Below, one piece after another: positions 1 to 9,344 of a stretch of 64,000 bases of DNA. The notes beneath the pieces are model-generated. The model did no database searches. It was not told the DNA's origin and worked only from the letters and a program-made list of their open reading frames with translations. Source of the stretch: Marinobacter fuscus (lineage in GTDB: Bacteria; Pseudomonadota; Gammaproteobacteria; Pseudomonadales; Oleiphilaceae); contig NZ_PXNP01000023.1 in the NCBI RefSeq assembly GCF_003007675.1, positions 62,001-126,000 on the forward strand. Reading direction: 5' to 3'. The position numbers and the translations under genes were made by a program. The stretch's first letter is position 1. Every line of letters begins with the position of its first letter.

Positions 1-265
1 GTCGCCCCTGCAGCCACCGGCCAATTGCAAAACTGGCAACATCTCCGGCCACGGCCCCGAAGCCTGCCCAGAAGAGGGCTTCCGCCAGGGGCATGCCGGT
101 TTGTCCAGCCAGTGCCGCAAAGGCAAAGAGCAGGGCAACGCCGGGTACGATAATGCCGGCAATGGCGAGAGATTCCACGAAGGCGGTTGCAAAGAGCGCC
201 ACCACCAGCGAACCCGGATTGGCAGTCACCCAGGCCGTCATATCACCCAGCCAGTGCTCACTCAT
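1..265 (-). CDS. DedA family membrane protein (N-terminal part, cut by window edge)
   Basis: Reading back from an ATG at 263-265, the reverse strand encodes at least 88 residues and runs off the left edge. The peptide contains FVESLAIAGIIVPGVALLF and GAVAGDVASFAIGRW, typical of the N-terminal half of DedA/VTT-domain membrane proteins, which act in the inner membrane in lipid or proton-motive-force homeostasis. Its ATG overlaps the TGA of the upstream GGDEF-like gene in an ATGA arrangement, so the two are probably translationally coupled. The C-terminus is not visible; some relatives carry a fused PAP2 phosphatase domain, which cannot be judged here. Confidence 0.8.
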   Translation of the reverse strand, partial: MSEHWLGDMTAWVTANPGSLVVALFATAFVESLAIAGIIVPGVALLFAFAALAGQTGMPLAEALFWAGFGAVAGDVASFAIGRWLQGR

Positions 266-1260
266 ACCTCGGTGGACGCTCCGGGGCTGAACCAGGCCGT
301 ACCGGAGCCCTGCGACCGGGCGCGTGCCATGGCCGCTCTGGCCCGATCGCGCAAATCGCTGTTGCCGGTGTCGCCACTGCCCCGTGTTGTACAGCCCAGA
401 CTGACCGAGATTTTGCCGATGCCGGGCCACTCGTGTTCGCTCAGGGTTCGGCGCACACGCTCGGCAATTACACGGACACCGTCTTCAGGTGTGAACGGCA
501 GAATCAGGAAAAACTCCGAGCTGTTAACGCGATAAATCGAATCTCCGGCACGAACGACATCAAACAGCGTTCTACAGATGTTCTGTACCAGTGACTGCAA
601 ACCGGCTTCACCATGCAACTTGCCGATTTCATCGGTGTGGTCAATGCTCAGGCTGATGGCCGACAGCGGGTGGCCGGTGGCAATCGCCCGGCTGATCTCC
701 TTTTGCAGGGCCTCGTCCAGAAAGCGGGCATTGTAGGCACCGGTTACCGGATCGGTAATGGCCAGGTCCTGTGCTGACTGGGTCATGTGGTCGTAGTGCC
801 ACACACAAAAAGCCGTCACGGTCAGCAGGGCCGCCAAACCGATACTGGTGAGCAGCGCATCGCCCAGCGGTTGTGTCAGCCAGGTGACCGCCAGTACCGG
901 AAGGAGAAGGATCAGCGAAAGTGTAAGCCCCTGCCGCAGAGGTAGGATCAGAAAGTTAAGAGCGATCAGTGGCATGGCCCAGTGGCTGATTCCCGGGGCA
1001 TCCAGTGCCAGTACTGCTGCCACCAGACCACTGTTCAACCCGGCCAGAATAGTGAGGTGCCCGGGCGCAGACAGCTGGTGGCGACGGCAGATAAACGTGT
1101 AAACCAGGCCGCCAAGCAGCAGAGCCGACATAGCAAGGGCCAGATAGAAAAGCTGGTAAAAACCATAACGCAGATTCTGTAATGCCAGCCCGGCAGTGAA
1201 CAGGGCGGCCAGGCCGTAGCCAAACGCGTGAGTCCAGGATCGCAATCGGGTTTCTGTCAT
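262..1260 (-). CDS. Membrane protein with degenerate GGDEF domain
   Basis: A 332-residue protein. About six hydrophobic segments fill residues 10-155, followed by a GGDEF-type fold that begins at the usual ITDPVTGAYNARFLDEAL entry motif. The signature that should read GGDEF is NSSEF (context YRVNSSEFFLIL), so both catalytic glycines and the metal/GTP-region aspartate are gone while E and F remain. Diguanylate cyclase activity is therefore unlikely; a receptor or regulatory role is inferred. It overlaps the upstream GGDEF-like gene by 4 bp and the downstream DedA gene by 4 bp, suggesting one operon. Confidence 0.85.
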   Translation of the reverse strand: MTETRLRSWTHAFGYGLAALFTAGLALQNLRYGFYQLFYLALAMSALLLGGLVYTFICRRHQLSAPGHLTILAGLNSGLVAAVLALDAPGISHWAMPLIALNFLILPLRQGLTLSLILLLPVLAVTWLTQPLGDALLTSIGLAALLTVTAFCVWHYDHMTQSAQDLAITDPVTGAYNARFLDEALQKEISRAIATGHPLSAISLSIDHTDEIGKLHGEAGLQSLVQNICRTLFDVVRAGDSIYRVNSSEFFLILPFTPEDGVRVIAERVRRTLSEHEWPGIGKISVSLGCTTRGSGDTGNSDLRDRARAAMARARSQGSGTAWFSPGASTEV

Positions 1261-2279
1261 GGTGCAATTCCCCGGTTCGCTTGCAGGTTTGCATCCAGGG
1301 CATCGGAAGGCACCGGGTTGCTGTATGTCTGGGTGCGGTTTCCACCCTGTTGCTGGGCGCGGCGAAGGGCGTTGGCCACACTTTGCTGCAGGCTGTCGGC
1401 GTCATCGCCGATATTGAGCCCGGCAACGCCGGTGCTCACCGTCAGCTTTAGCTTGTGCGAGGCCATCAGGGCACCCAGGCCCTGGCGCAGTTGTTCGGCG
1501 GATCGTGCGGCGCTGGCCGTGTCGGCGCCGGGAAGTATGATCAGAAACTGAAGATCGGCCACCCGGTAATAGGTGTCGAAATCCCTGAGCTGGGAGTGCA
1601 GGTAGCGGCCGATCCTGGGCAGTATGGCCCGGATATCCTCATCCGGCTCGCGATCGCTCAGGTGAGTGTCCAGGCCAATCATGATCAGCGACAGATTAGT
1701 GCCCTCGCGTTCACTGCGCTGGATTTCCTTGTGCAGATCTGCCGACAGGTATTCCCGGCTGGCTGCCCGGGTGAGTTCATCGGTGCGCCTGAGCGGTGCC
1801 AGTTGGCGGGACTTGTAGTCCCGCATGAACACAAGGACAGCACCCAGAAAAGTGGTCAGAATCAGGGCGCTGGTCATCTGATGCCGATCCGGTAGGGCAC
1901 TGCCCCATTCGTTGCCGGCAATGACCAGTACTATGAGTAAGGCTGAGGTGATCGCCGCAATATAGCCGGGGATCATCACGAAAAGCGCCAGCGGGAGGAC
2001 ATACATCCAGTGGCTCAGTGCCCATGGGCCCAGCCATAGCGACATGACAAGAGTGATGGTCAGGGCAGCGGAAAAGAACAGCCGCAACTGTGGCCAGGGC
2101 GTGGAGTTACGGTTCTGGCCCTGAAAGGTTCCGGCCAGGCACAGGCCCGCAGCGGCAGCGGCAGCAACGGCGGCCAGGGGCTCGCCCATCAGCAGGCACA
2201 GCCCGGTAGTCACGCCGAAGGCCAGCATCCCCAGTCGGGCAAACTTGCCGGGAAGAAACTTTTCGGCGGTATGGGGCAT
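1257..2279 (-). CDS. Second membrane protein with degenerate GGDEF domain
   Basis: 340 residues from the ATG at 2279, chosen because GGACT lies a suitable distance upstream; an ATG 24 bp earlier has no visible ribosome-binding site. The N-terminal half has several hydrophobic segments, and the C-terminal half follows the GGDEF fold (entry motif RTDELTRAASREYLSADL). The signature is replaced by ADLQF (context YYRVADLQFLIILPG), so no catalytic GGDEF residues survive except F. It resembles the downstream gene in architecture and overlaps it by 4 bp, which suggests an old tandem duplication. Transcription diverges from proA. Confidence 0.83.
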   Translation of the reverse strand: MPHTAEKFLPGKFARLGMLAFGVTTGLCLLMGEPLAAVAAAAAAGLCLAGTFQGQNRNSTPWPQLRLFFSAALTITLVMSLWLGPWALSHWMYVLPLALFVMIPGYIAAITSALLIVLVIAGNEWGSALPDRHQMTSALILTTFLGAVLVFMRDYKSRQLAPLRRTDELTRAASREYLSADLHKEIQRSEREGTNLSLIMIGLDTHLSDREPDEDIRAILPRIGRYLHSQLRDFDTYYRVADLQFLIILPGADTASAARSAEQLRQGLGALMASHKLKLTVSTGVAGLNIGDDADSLQQSVANALRRAQQQGGNRTQTYSNPVPSDALDANLQANRGIAP

Positions 2280-2415
2280 TGAGTTAGTCCTTTGCAGGGG
2301 CATCCATTTTGAGCTGTAGCCCCGCTATGATAATGCTTTGGGGTGCGGACTTGAAACGGGAAAGGTAAAGTAACGCTCCAGTTTTGGAATCAGCTTGCAG
2401 AAAAAGGGTAAACCA

Positions 2416-3672
2416 ATGGATGTTGCAGCCTATATGGCGGAACTTGGGCAGCAAGCCCGGGCCGCTTCCCGGGAGATCGCCCGGTCGTCAACGGCAATCC
2501 GTAACCAGGCGCTGCTGGCTACCGCCGAAGCACTGGACGAGGCGCGCACGGCGCTGGCGGATGCGAATCGTAAAGACCTTGAAAACGGGCGCGAAAATGG
2601 TCTCGACAGTGCCATGCTGGATCGGCTGGAGCTGACACCGGAGCGCATCGATACCATGATTGAAGGCCTGCGCCAGGTGGCTGCGTTGCCAGACCCGATC
2701 GGGGTAATCACCGATATGACCTACCGGCCATCCGGCATTCAGGTGGGGAAAATGCGGGTGCCGCTGGGTGTTATCGGGATTATTTACGAGTCGCGCCCGA
2801 ACGTAACCGTCGAAGCTGCCAGTCTTTGCCTGAAATCCGGTAATGCCACGATTCTGCGCGGTGGCTCAGAAGCCATTCACTCCAACCAGGCCATCGCCGG
2901 ATGTCTGAGGCAGGGGCTGGCGGAGGCCGGGCTGCCGGAAACCGCCGTACAGGTGGTCAAGACCACGGATCGGGCTGCGGTTGGCGAGCTGATTACCATG
3001 CCTGACTATGTCGATGTGATTGTACCCAGAGGCGGCAAGGGGCTGATCGAGCGGATCAGTCGGGATGCGCGGGTGCCGGTTATCAAGCACCTGGACGGCG
3101 TGTGTCACGTGTATATCGACAGCCATGCCGATCCCGAAAAGGCGTTGAATATAGCCGTTAATGCCAAGACTCACCGGTACGGCACCTGTAATACCATGGA
3201 AACCCTCCTGGTGGATCAGGAGATTGCCGAAGATATGCTGCCTTTGCTGGCGGAACAGTTCCGGGCCAAGGGAGTGGAGCTCCGTGGCTGTGAGCGAACC
3301 GTCAAGGTACTTAAAGGCATTACCGAAGCCACTGAGGAGGACTGGCACGCCGAGTATCTTGCCCCGGTACTGGCGGTTCGGGTGGTGGACGGTCTGGACG
3401 CGGCGATTGCCCATATCAACCATTACAGTTCCCAGCATACTGACAGCATCGTAACCGAGAACTACACGCGGGCCCGCCGTTTCCTGACGGAAGTGGATTC
3501 CAGTTCGGTCATGATCAACGCATCCACACGCTTTGCCGACGGCTTCGAATACGGCCTGGGTGCTGAAATTGGTATTTCCACCGACAAGATACACGCCCGC
3601 GGACCGGTTGGCCTGGAGGGGCTGACATCACAGAAATATGTGGTGTTCGGCGACGGACACGTGCGGGCCTGA
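2416..3672 (+). CDS. proA: Gamma-glutamyl phosphate reductase
   Basis: 418 residues, normal for ProA. It reduces gamma-glutamyl phosphate to glutamate semialdehyde with NADPH, the second step of proline synthesis. The aldehyde-dehydrogenase-type active-site cysteine lies in [15 protein letters not shown] (Cys258), and [20 protein letters not shown] near residues 118-137 is typical of the family. Start at 2416 is preceded by AAGGG; an upstream TTG in frame at 2395 lacks a comparable site. nadD begins four bases after the stop, as in Pseudomonas, so the genes are probably co-transcribed. The first gene proB is not in the window. Confidence 0.97.
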   Translation: MDVAAYMAELGQQARAASREIARSSTAIRNQALLATAEALDEARTALADANRKDLENGRENGLDSAMLDRLELTPERIDTMIEGLRQVAALPDPIGVITDMTYRPSGIQVGKMRVPLGVIGIIYESRPNVTVEAASLCLKSGNATILRGGSEAIHSNQAIAGCLRQGLAEAGLPETAVQVVKTTDRAAVGELITMPDYVDVIVPRGGKGLIERISRDARVPVIKHLDGVCHVYIDSHADPEKALNIAVNAKTHRYGTCNTMETLLVDQEIAEDMLPLLAEQFRAKGVELRGCERTVKVLKGITEATEEDWHAEYLAPVLAVRVVDGLDAAIAHINHYSSQHTDSIVTENYTRARRFLTEVDSSSVMINASTRFADGFEYGLGAEIGISTDKIHARGPVGLEGLTSQKYVVFGDGHVRA

Positions 3673-3676
3673 TGCC

Positions 3677-4324
3677 ATGCATGTGATATACGGCGGCACC
3701 TTCGACCCTGTTCACCACGGCCATCTTCGTATGGCTCTGGAAGTTGGAGAGGCGCTGGGAGTGTCGCAGGTGAATCTGGTTCCCAGCCATATCCCGCCTC
3801 ATCGTGGCGATACCGGCGCCAGTGCGCAGCAGCGGCTGGAGATGATTCGGCTGGCGATTGCCGGTGAGTCGCGCCTGGTGCTGGATGAGCGCGAAGTGCG
3901 CCGCGAAGGGGCTTCCTACACGGCCGATACGCTGCGCCAGTTGCGGCAGGAACTGGGGTCTGAGATGCCGCTGGTGATGGTGGTGGGTACAGATGCCTTC
4001 GCCTCGTTTGACCGCTGGCGTGACTGGCAGCAGATACTGCAACTGGCACATATCGTTGTGGTTCAGCGCCCCGGTGCCGGCCTGCCCGAGGGCAGTGAGG
4101 CCGGGCGACTGGTCAGGGATTATCAGACCGCGTCAGTACGGGAGTTGCAGGATAACCCGGCAGGCCGAGTCATGGTGCTGAATCCGCCGTTACTGGATAT
4201 CTCGGCAACGGGTATCCGCGAGCGCATAGCTGGCGGCCGTTCAATCCGGTATCTCACGCCGGATGCGGTATGGCAAAGGATTGAAACCTGGGCGCTGTAC
4301 CGGCCGCCAGCCGGGCAGGGCTGA
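3677..4324 (+). CDS. nadD: Nicotinate-nucleotide adenylyltransferase
   Basis: 215 residues. It transfers AMP from ATP to nicotinate mononucleotide, giving deamido-NAD in NAD synthesis. The nucleotidyltransferase signature GGTFDPVHHGHLRMAL lies at residues 6-21 and the C-terminal ISATGIRERIAGG matches the second conserved ATP-binding motif. The ATG at 3677 is four bases after the proA stop; a longer in-frame reading from 3638 would overlap proA and adds no family sequence. It opens the nadD-rsfS-rlmH-mrdA-rodA series. Confidence 0.96.
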   Translation: MHVIYGGTFDPVHHGHLRMALEVGEALGVSQVNLVPSHIPPHRGDTGASAQQRLEMIRLAIAGESRLVLDEREVRREGASYTADTLRQLRQELGSEMPLVMVVGTDAFASFDRWRDWQQILQLAHIVVVQRPGAGLPEGSEAGRLVRDYQTASVRELQDNPAGRVMVLNPPLLDISATGIRERIAGGRSIRYLTPDAVWQRIETWALYRPPAGQG

Positions 4325-4332
4325 AAAAGTTA

Positions 4333-4358
4333 TTCACAGGCGCCTTTAGTGCTACAAT
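4333..4358 (+). promoter_or_regulatory. Possible promoter upstream of rsfS
   Basis: TACAAT at 4353-4358 is a good -10 hexamer in the 95-bp gap between nadD and rsfS. A TTCACA at 4333 is only 14 bp away and TTATTC at 4330 is 17 bp away; both are weak -35 matches. It would allow rsfS and the elongasome genes to be transcribed apart from proA-nadD. Confidence 0.35.
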
Positions 4359-4419
4359 CGCGCCTGAATATCTTTGATCGGGCGGCCATTCCGGCCAGGG
4401 CCCGTACCACAGGGTGATT

Positions 4420-4770
4420 ATGCAGGCTGAACAACTGAAAGATCTGGTCGTAAATGCACTGGAAAACATCAAGGCCCAGGACGTAAGCGTTATCGACGTT
4501 CGGGATCGCACCAGCGTTACGGACTTTATGGTGCTGGCGTCGGGTACCTCCAACCGGCATGTAAAATCCCTTGCCGATTCGGTTGTCGCAGAAGCCAAGG
4601 AGCAGGGTGTGCGCCCCGGCAATGTGGAAGGCGCAGGCGGCAGTGAATGGATTCTGGTGGATCTGGGTGATGTGGTTGTTCACGTGATGATGCCCGCAAC
4701 CCGCGAATTCTATGATCTGGAGCGCTTCTGGCGTGATGCTCCGGATCTTGGTGCTGCAGGCAGCGAATAA
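4420..4770 (+). CDS. rsfS: Ribosomal silencing factor RsfS
   Basis: 116 residues, of usual length for RsfS/YbeB/Iojap. RsfS binds ribosomal protein L14 on the 50S subunit and blocks joining with 30S during nutrient stress. Family motifs are visible: [22 protein letters not shown] in the first half, then [18 protein letters not shown] and [10 protein letters not shown]. The ATG at 4420 is preceded by AGGGTG; a GTG at 4414 lies within that ribosome-binding site and is less likely. The gap to rlmH is two bases, so translation is coupled. Confidence 0.95.
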   Translation: MQAEQLKDLVVNALENIKAQDVSVIDVRDRTSVTDFMVLASGTSNRHVKSLADSVVAEAKEQGVRPGNVEGAGGSEWILVDLGDVVVHVMMPATREFYDLERFWRDAPDLGAAGSE

Positions 4771-4772
4771 TC

Positions 4773-5243
4773 ATGCGCCTGCGATTGATCTGTGTCGGGC
4801 AGAAAATGCCCGACTGGGTCACGGCTGGCTACAACGATTACGCTCGCCGGATGCCGCCTGAGCTGGCTCTCGATCTGGTCGAAATCCCCATGGCCCACCG
4901 TGGCAAAAACCCGGATATTGCCCGTCTGATGCAGCGGGAAAGCGACGCCATTCTGTCTGCCGCTGGCCCCAGGGATCGGGTTGTTGCTCTGGAAGTGGGC
5001 GGTCGGCCCTGGTCGACGGAAAAGCTGGCAGCCCAGCTGGAGGGCTGGCAACAGGACGGCCGTGATGTGTCGTTTCTGGTGGGCGGGCCCGACGGCCTGG
5101 CCGATGCCTGCCGACAGCGTGCGGACCAGCAGTGGTCGCTGTCACCCCTGACTCTTCCCCATCCTCTGGTTCGTATTCTGCTTGCCGAACAGCTTTACCG
5201 GGCCTGGAGCATTACCCGCAATCATCCCTATCATCGGGCCTAG
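4773..5243 (+). CDS. rlmH: 23S rRNA pseudouridine-1915 N3-methyltransferase
   Basis: 156 residues, the normal size for this small SPOUT methyltransferase, which methylates pseudouridine 1915 in helix 69 of 23S rRNA with S-adenosylmethionine. The knot signature FLVGGPDGL and the conserved C-terminal tail [19 protein letters not shown] are present. It starts two bases after rsfS and is followed by mrdA eight bases later, keeping the rsfS-rlmH-mrdA order common in gammaproteobacteria. Confidence 0.97.
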   Translation: MRLRLICVGQKMPDWVTAGYNDYARRMPPELALDLVEIPMAHRGKNPDIARLMQRESDAILSAAGPRDRVVALEVGGRPWSTEKLAAQLEGWQQDGRDVSFLVGGPDGLADACRQRADQQWSLSPLTLPHPLVRILLAEQLYRAWSITRNHPYHRA

Positions 5244-5251
5244 GTATCAGC

Positions 5252-7150
5252 ATGGCCTGGGGAGAGCTCAAAGACACCGCCGCCGAACGCCGACTGTTCC
5301 AGCGTCGCGCCATGGTTACCCTGGTATTTGTAACACTGATGCTGGCGGGTCTGCTGGCCCGTATGTACCAGTTGCAGGTGGTCGAGCACGATATCTACAC
5401 CACCCTGTCTGACAAAAACCGCGTTCAGGTGCAGTCTGTGCCTCCACCGAGGGGCCTGGTGTACGACCGCAACAACGAACTGTTGGCGGAAAACCGGCCG
5501 GTGTTCAGCCTTACCATCGTTCCGGAAAGATCCGGTGACATGGAACAGACACTGGCCCGGCTTGGCCAGATACTCGAGATTTCCGAAGAAGACCTGGAAC
5601 GGTTCGAAAAGCGCCGCCGGGAGCCCCGTCGCCCCTTCCAGGCTATCCCTCTGAGCTATGACCTCAACGAAGCGGAAATCGCCCGTATGGCGGTTCATCG
5701 GCATGAGTTCCCCGGGGTAGAGGTGGAGGCCGAGCTGGTGCGCTATTACCCCCACAGTGAGCTTACAGCCCATGCTCTGGGCTACGTTGGCCGGATCAAC
5801 CGGGAAGAGTTGCAGCGCATTGATCCGGTGAACTACGCGGGGACTAACTATATTGGCAAATCCGGTATCGAGCGCTTCTATGAATCGGTATTGCACGGGC
5901 AGGTGGGCTACCAGAACGTGGAAACCAATGCCCGTGGCCGTATTCTCAGGGTGCTGGAGCGGGTGAACCCGACGCCCGGTGAAGACCTTCAGCTGCATCT
6001 CGATTTGCGGCTTCAGCGCCGCGCTCACGAACTGCTCGAAGGGCGCCGGGGCGCCATTGTCGCAATTGAGCCGTCCACCGGAGGCATCCTGGCACTGGCC
6101 AGCGTACCGGGTTTTGATGCCAACCTGTTCGTAACCGGGATCAGTGTCAAAGATTACCGGGAGCTCAGTAGCAGTATCGACAAGCCTCTATTTAACCGGG
6201 CATTGCGGGGGCAGTATCCCCCAGCCTCCACGGTCAAGCCGATGCTGGCGGTGGCAGCGCTCGACAGTGGCGTGACCACCCGCGAGCGCAAGATATGGGA
6301 TCCCGGTTTTTTCCAGCTGCGTGAGGGAGGCCGCCGCTATCGCGACTGGAAACGTTCCGGCCACGGCTGGGTAGACCTTATCGACTCTGTGGCCCAGTCC
6401 TGCGATGTCTATTTCTATGAAGTAGCGGTGGAAATGGGGGTCGACACCATGGTGCGCTATCTGTCGGCCTTCGGCTTCGGCGAGGACGCCACGCTCGACG
6501 TGTCCGGCGCACTCAGTGGCTTGTTGCCAAGCCGGGACTGGAAGCGTGGCGCCCGTAATGAACCCTGGTATCCGGGGGATTCGGTCAATATGGGCATTGG
6601 CCAGGGTTTCCTTCTGGCAACACCGCTGCAGCTGGCCACCGCAACCGCGCTGATTGCTAACCGGGGTGAGTGGGTAGAGCCACGGCTGCTCAAGGATATC
6701 CCGGGCGACCGCTCGCTGGCGGAATTCCTGCCGGAACAGACCCATCAGCCGCTGGAACTGAAGAACCCGGATGACTGGGAGTATGTGGTGGACACCATGG
6801 AGGCGGTTATGCACAGCCCCCGCGGCACCGCACGGCGTGCCGCCAAAGGTGCGAACTATCGCATTGCGGGTAAGTCGGGCACGGCCCAGGTCTTCGGGCT
6901 GGGGCAGGATGAAGAATACGACGCCGAGCAGATCCGGGAACGACTGCGTGATCATGCCCTGTTTGTCGGCTTCGCGCCTTCGGATAATCCGAAGATTGCG
7001 GTCGCGATTATTGTCGAGAATGGCGGTGGTGGCAGCGGCACAGCGGCACCGGTTGCCCGCAGCCTCTTTGATGCATGGCTGGAAGAATTTAATGTTGAGC
7101 AGCAAGCCACTGAAATAACCCGGGCAGAGCCTGAGCGAGGGGGTAACTGA
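5252..7150 (+). CDS. mrdA: Penicillin-binding protein 2 (elongasome transpeptidase)
   Basis: 632 residues from the ATG at 5252; the open frame extends upstream into rlmH but the family N-terminus starts here. One N-terminal membrane anchor (about residues 20-42) is followed by the dimerisation/pedestal domain (RGLVYDRNNELLAENRPVF) and a transpeptidase domain. Active-site motifs are STVK at 326-329, SCD in AQSCDVYFYEVA, and KSGT in AGKSGTAQV. It cross-links lateral-wall peptidoglycan with RodA, whose gene overlaps the stop by one base. Confidence 0.97.
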   Translation: MAWGELKDTAAERRLFQRRAMVTLVFVTLMLAGLLARMYQLQVVEHDIYTTLSDKNRVQVQSVPPPRGLVYDRNNELLAENRPVFSLTIVPERSGDMEQTLARLGQILEISEEDLERFEKRRREPRRPFQAIPLSYDLNEAEIARMAVHRHEFPGVEVEAELVRYYPHSELTAHALGYVGRINREELQRIDPVNYAGTNYIGKSGIERFYESVLHGQVGYQNVETNARGRILRVLERVNPTPGEDLQLHLDLRLQRRAHELLEGRRGAIVAIEPSTGGILALASVPGFDANLFVTGISVKDYRELSSSIDKPLFNRALRGQYPPASTVKPMLAVAALDSGVTTRERKIWDPGFFQLREGGRRYRDWKRSGHGWVDLIDSVAQSCDVYFYEVAVEMGVDTMVRYLSAFGFGEDATLDVSGALSGLLPSRDWKRGARNEPWYPGDSVNMGIGQGFLLATPLQLATATALIANRGEWVEPRLLKDIPGDRSLAEFLPEQTHQPLELKNPDDWEYVVDTMEAVMHSPRGTARRAAKGANYRIAGKSGTAQVFGLGQDEEYDAEQIRERLRDHALFVGFAPSDNPKIAVAIIVENGGGGSGTAAPVARSLFDAWLEEFNVEQQATEITRAEPERGGN

Positions 7151-8292
7151 TGGCGCTGAACTCTATGGTTGGCAATGCCAGGGATCATGGTCTCGGGCGC
7201 AACCGCGGCATCTGGGCCACATTGCACCTGGATCCGACTCTTCTGCTGCTGTTACTGGTGTTGATGGTGGGCGGGTTGTTTGTGCTTTACAGTGGCGCCG
7301 ACCGCAACCTGGAAATGGTCAAGGCGCAGGTTATCCGGTTTGGGGTGGCTTTCGTGGTTATGATCGTGTTCGCACAGCTGGATCCGGCTGTTTTCCGGCG
7401 CTGGTCGCCCTGGTTGTACGCTGCTGGCCTGGTGGGGCTGGTGGCGGTGCTGGTGGTTGGGGTAGGCGCCAAAGGGGCGCAGCGCTGGCTGGCCTTGCCG
7501 GGGCTGCCGAGGTTCCAGCCATCCGAGCTGATGAAGCTGGTGGTGCCGATGATGGCGGCCTGGTATCTCTCCCGCTATTACCTGCCGCCCACGTTTTCTC
7601 GGGTCATGGCCGGGCTGGTGATTGTGTTGTTGCCCATGTTTCTGATTGTGCGCCAGCCGGATCTGGGAACCTCTCTGCTGGTGGGTATGGCTGGCATCTT
7701 TGTGGTGTTTTTCGCCGGTATCAGCTGGAAGCTGATCGCTGCCTTTGCGGCCATGGTATCTGTATCGGCACCGCTGATGTGGTTTTTCGTGATGCGTGAG
7801 TATCAGAAGCAGCGAGTGCTTACGCTACTGGATCCCCAGAGTGATCCGCTGGGCGCCGGATGGAATATTATCCAGTCCAAAACGGCCATCGGATCGGGCG
7901 GTATAGACGGAAAAGGCTGGCTTCAGGGCACCCAGTCCCATCTGGAATTTCTGCCTGAGAGCCATACCGACTTTATCGTGGCCGTGCTGGCCGAAGAGTT
8001 CGGTTTTATTGGTGTGGCCCTGTTGCTGGCGCTGTATTTCATGATCATCCTTCGCTGTCTGTATATTGCCGTTACGGCTCAGGATTCGTTTGGGCGTTTG
8101 CTGGCTGGAGCGCTCACCATGACGTTTTTTATCTATATATTTGTCAACATCGGCATGGTGAGCGGGTTATTGCCGGTGGTCGGTGTGCCTTTGCCACTGA
8201 TCAGCTATGGTGGTACGTCCAGTGTCACCCTGATGGCGGCCTTTGGTGTGTTGATGTCGATACATACCCACCGGCGAATGATCACCGCCTGA
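7150..8292 (+). CDS. rodA: Rod-shape SEDS glycosyltransferase RodA
   Basis: 380 residues with about ten membrane-spanning segments. RodA is the SEDS-family peptidoglycan polymerase that works with PBP2 during cell elongation. Conserved SEDS stretches include RQPDLGTSLLVGMAG, LPESHTDFIVAVLAEEFGF and the C-terminal PVVGVPLPLISYGGTSSVT. The ATG shares its first base with the mrdA stop codon (TGATG), so translation is coupled. In many relatives mltB follows rodA; here rlpA comes next after a 107-bp gap. Confidence 0.97.
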   Translation: MALNSMVGNARDHGLGRNRGIWATLHLDPTLLLLLLVLMVGGLFVLYSGADRNLEMVKAQVIRFGVAFVVMIVFAQLDPAVFRRWSPWLYAAGLVGLVAVLVVGVGAKGAQRWLALPGLPRFQPSELMKLVVPMMAAWYLSRYYLPPTFSRVMAGLVIVLLPMFLIVRQPDLGTSLLVGMAGIFVVFFAGISWKLIAAFAAMVSVSAPLMWFFVMREYQKQRVLTLLDPQSDPLGAGWNIIQSKTAIGSGGIDGKGWLQGTQSHLEFLPESHTDFIVAVLAEEFGFIGVALLLALYFMIILRCLYIAVTAQDSFGRLLAGALTMTFFIYIFVNIGMVSGLLPVVGVPLPLISYGGTSSVTLMAAFGVLMSIHTHRRMITA

Positions 8293-8399
8293 CCGGCAAT
8301 GATGGCCGCCCGGTAATGGTGAAGGCCGCAGGGAACCCGTTACAATGTTGACGGTCTTTAATAAGTTACCAATGCTATCCGGGGGAACGGTGGGCACAG

Positions 8400-9299
8400 A
8401 TGACCAGAATGTATAGCAAATCCTGGCCGGTTCTATGCCTGGTAGCGATGCTGGCCGGGTGCGCCAGCAGCCCCGGGCCGCAGCCGGATCATTCCAGCCG
8501 CTACACGATTAGCCAGGATCGCGCCCCGGCGGGAGGCTTTGATGCGTCCGGGCTGGCGGATGCGGTGCCCAGATATGAGGAGCCGCGCCGGGCCGGTAAC
8601 AAGTCGCCGTATACCGTCTGGGGCAAGAGCTACCGGGTTCTGCCCTCCAATGACGGCTATGTCCAGCGTGGTACTGCCAGCTGGTATGGTGAAAAGTTTC
8701 ACGGCCACAAAACCTCCAATGGCGAAGTATTCGATATGTACGCCATGTCGGCCGCCCACAAATCATTGCGTATTCCCGGTTACGCCCGGGTGACCAACCT
8801 GGACAACGGGCGGTCGGTGGTGGTACGGGTTAATGACCGCGGCCCCTTTCACGGTGACCGCCTGATTGACTTGTCCTACGCTGCGGCCAAGAAACTGGGT
8901 TATCAGTCCCGGGGTACCGCCAGAGTTGAAGTGGCGGCCATCACGGTGCAGCCGGATGGCAGCATGTTGCTGGCGGGCAAACCCTTTGGCCCGGAGGGCA
9001 CCGTCGCAGCGGTCGCAGCCCCGCCCGCGCCTTCCGGGCAGGCGCCTGCGGGTGCAGATCAGGCCCTGTTCGTCCAGTTGGGCGCATTCACCAATCGGGA
9101 TCCCGCCGAGACCATGCGCTCCCGGGTTCTCGGTGTTCTGGATCACCCGGTAAGGGTGCGGGAAATCAGCACCGGTAGCGGCCGCTTCCATCGTGTTCAG
9201 GTCGGGCCGTTTCAGACCGAAGACGATGCCAGATACGCACAGAATATCCTGGAATCCCGGGGTTTCGGCCAGTCTATCGTACTGACCGATACGCACTGA
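8400..9299 (+). CDS. rlpA: Septal-ring lytic transglycosylase RlpA (lipoprotein)
   Basis: 299 residues. A short signal peptide ends in the lipobox LAGC, so the protein is probably anchored in the outer membrane. The double-psi beta-barrel domain lies around residues 85-180 (GTASWYGEKFHGHKTSNGE, VVVRVNDRGPFHGDRLIDLS), and a SPOR domain occupies about residues 218-295 and should bind denuded glycan strands. RlpA cleaves glycans lacking stem peptides in Pseudomonas. It sits between rodA and dacA as expected, although mltB is missing. Confidence 0.95.
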   Translation: MTRMYSKSWPVLCLVAMLAGCASSPGPQPDHSSRYTISQDRAPAGGFDASGLADAVPRYEEPRRAGNKSPYTVWGKSYRVLPSNDGYVQRGTASWYGEKFHGHKTSNGEVFDMYAMSAAHKSLRIPGYARVTNLDNGRSVVVRVNDRGPFHGDRLIDLSYAAAKKLGYQSRGTARVEVAAITVQPDGSMLLAGKPFGPEGTVAAVAAPPAPSGQAPAGADQALFVQLGAFTNRDPAETMRSRVLGVLDHPVRVREISTGSGRFHRVQVGPFQTEDDARYAQNILESRGFGQSIVLTDTH

Positions 9300-9344
9300 A
9301 CCTGTTGAGTTCAGAATCACCATAAGACAAACATCCGACGACGA

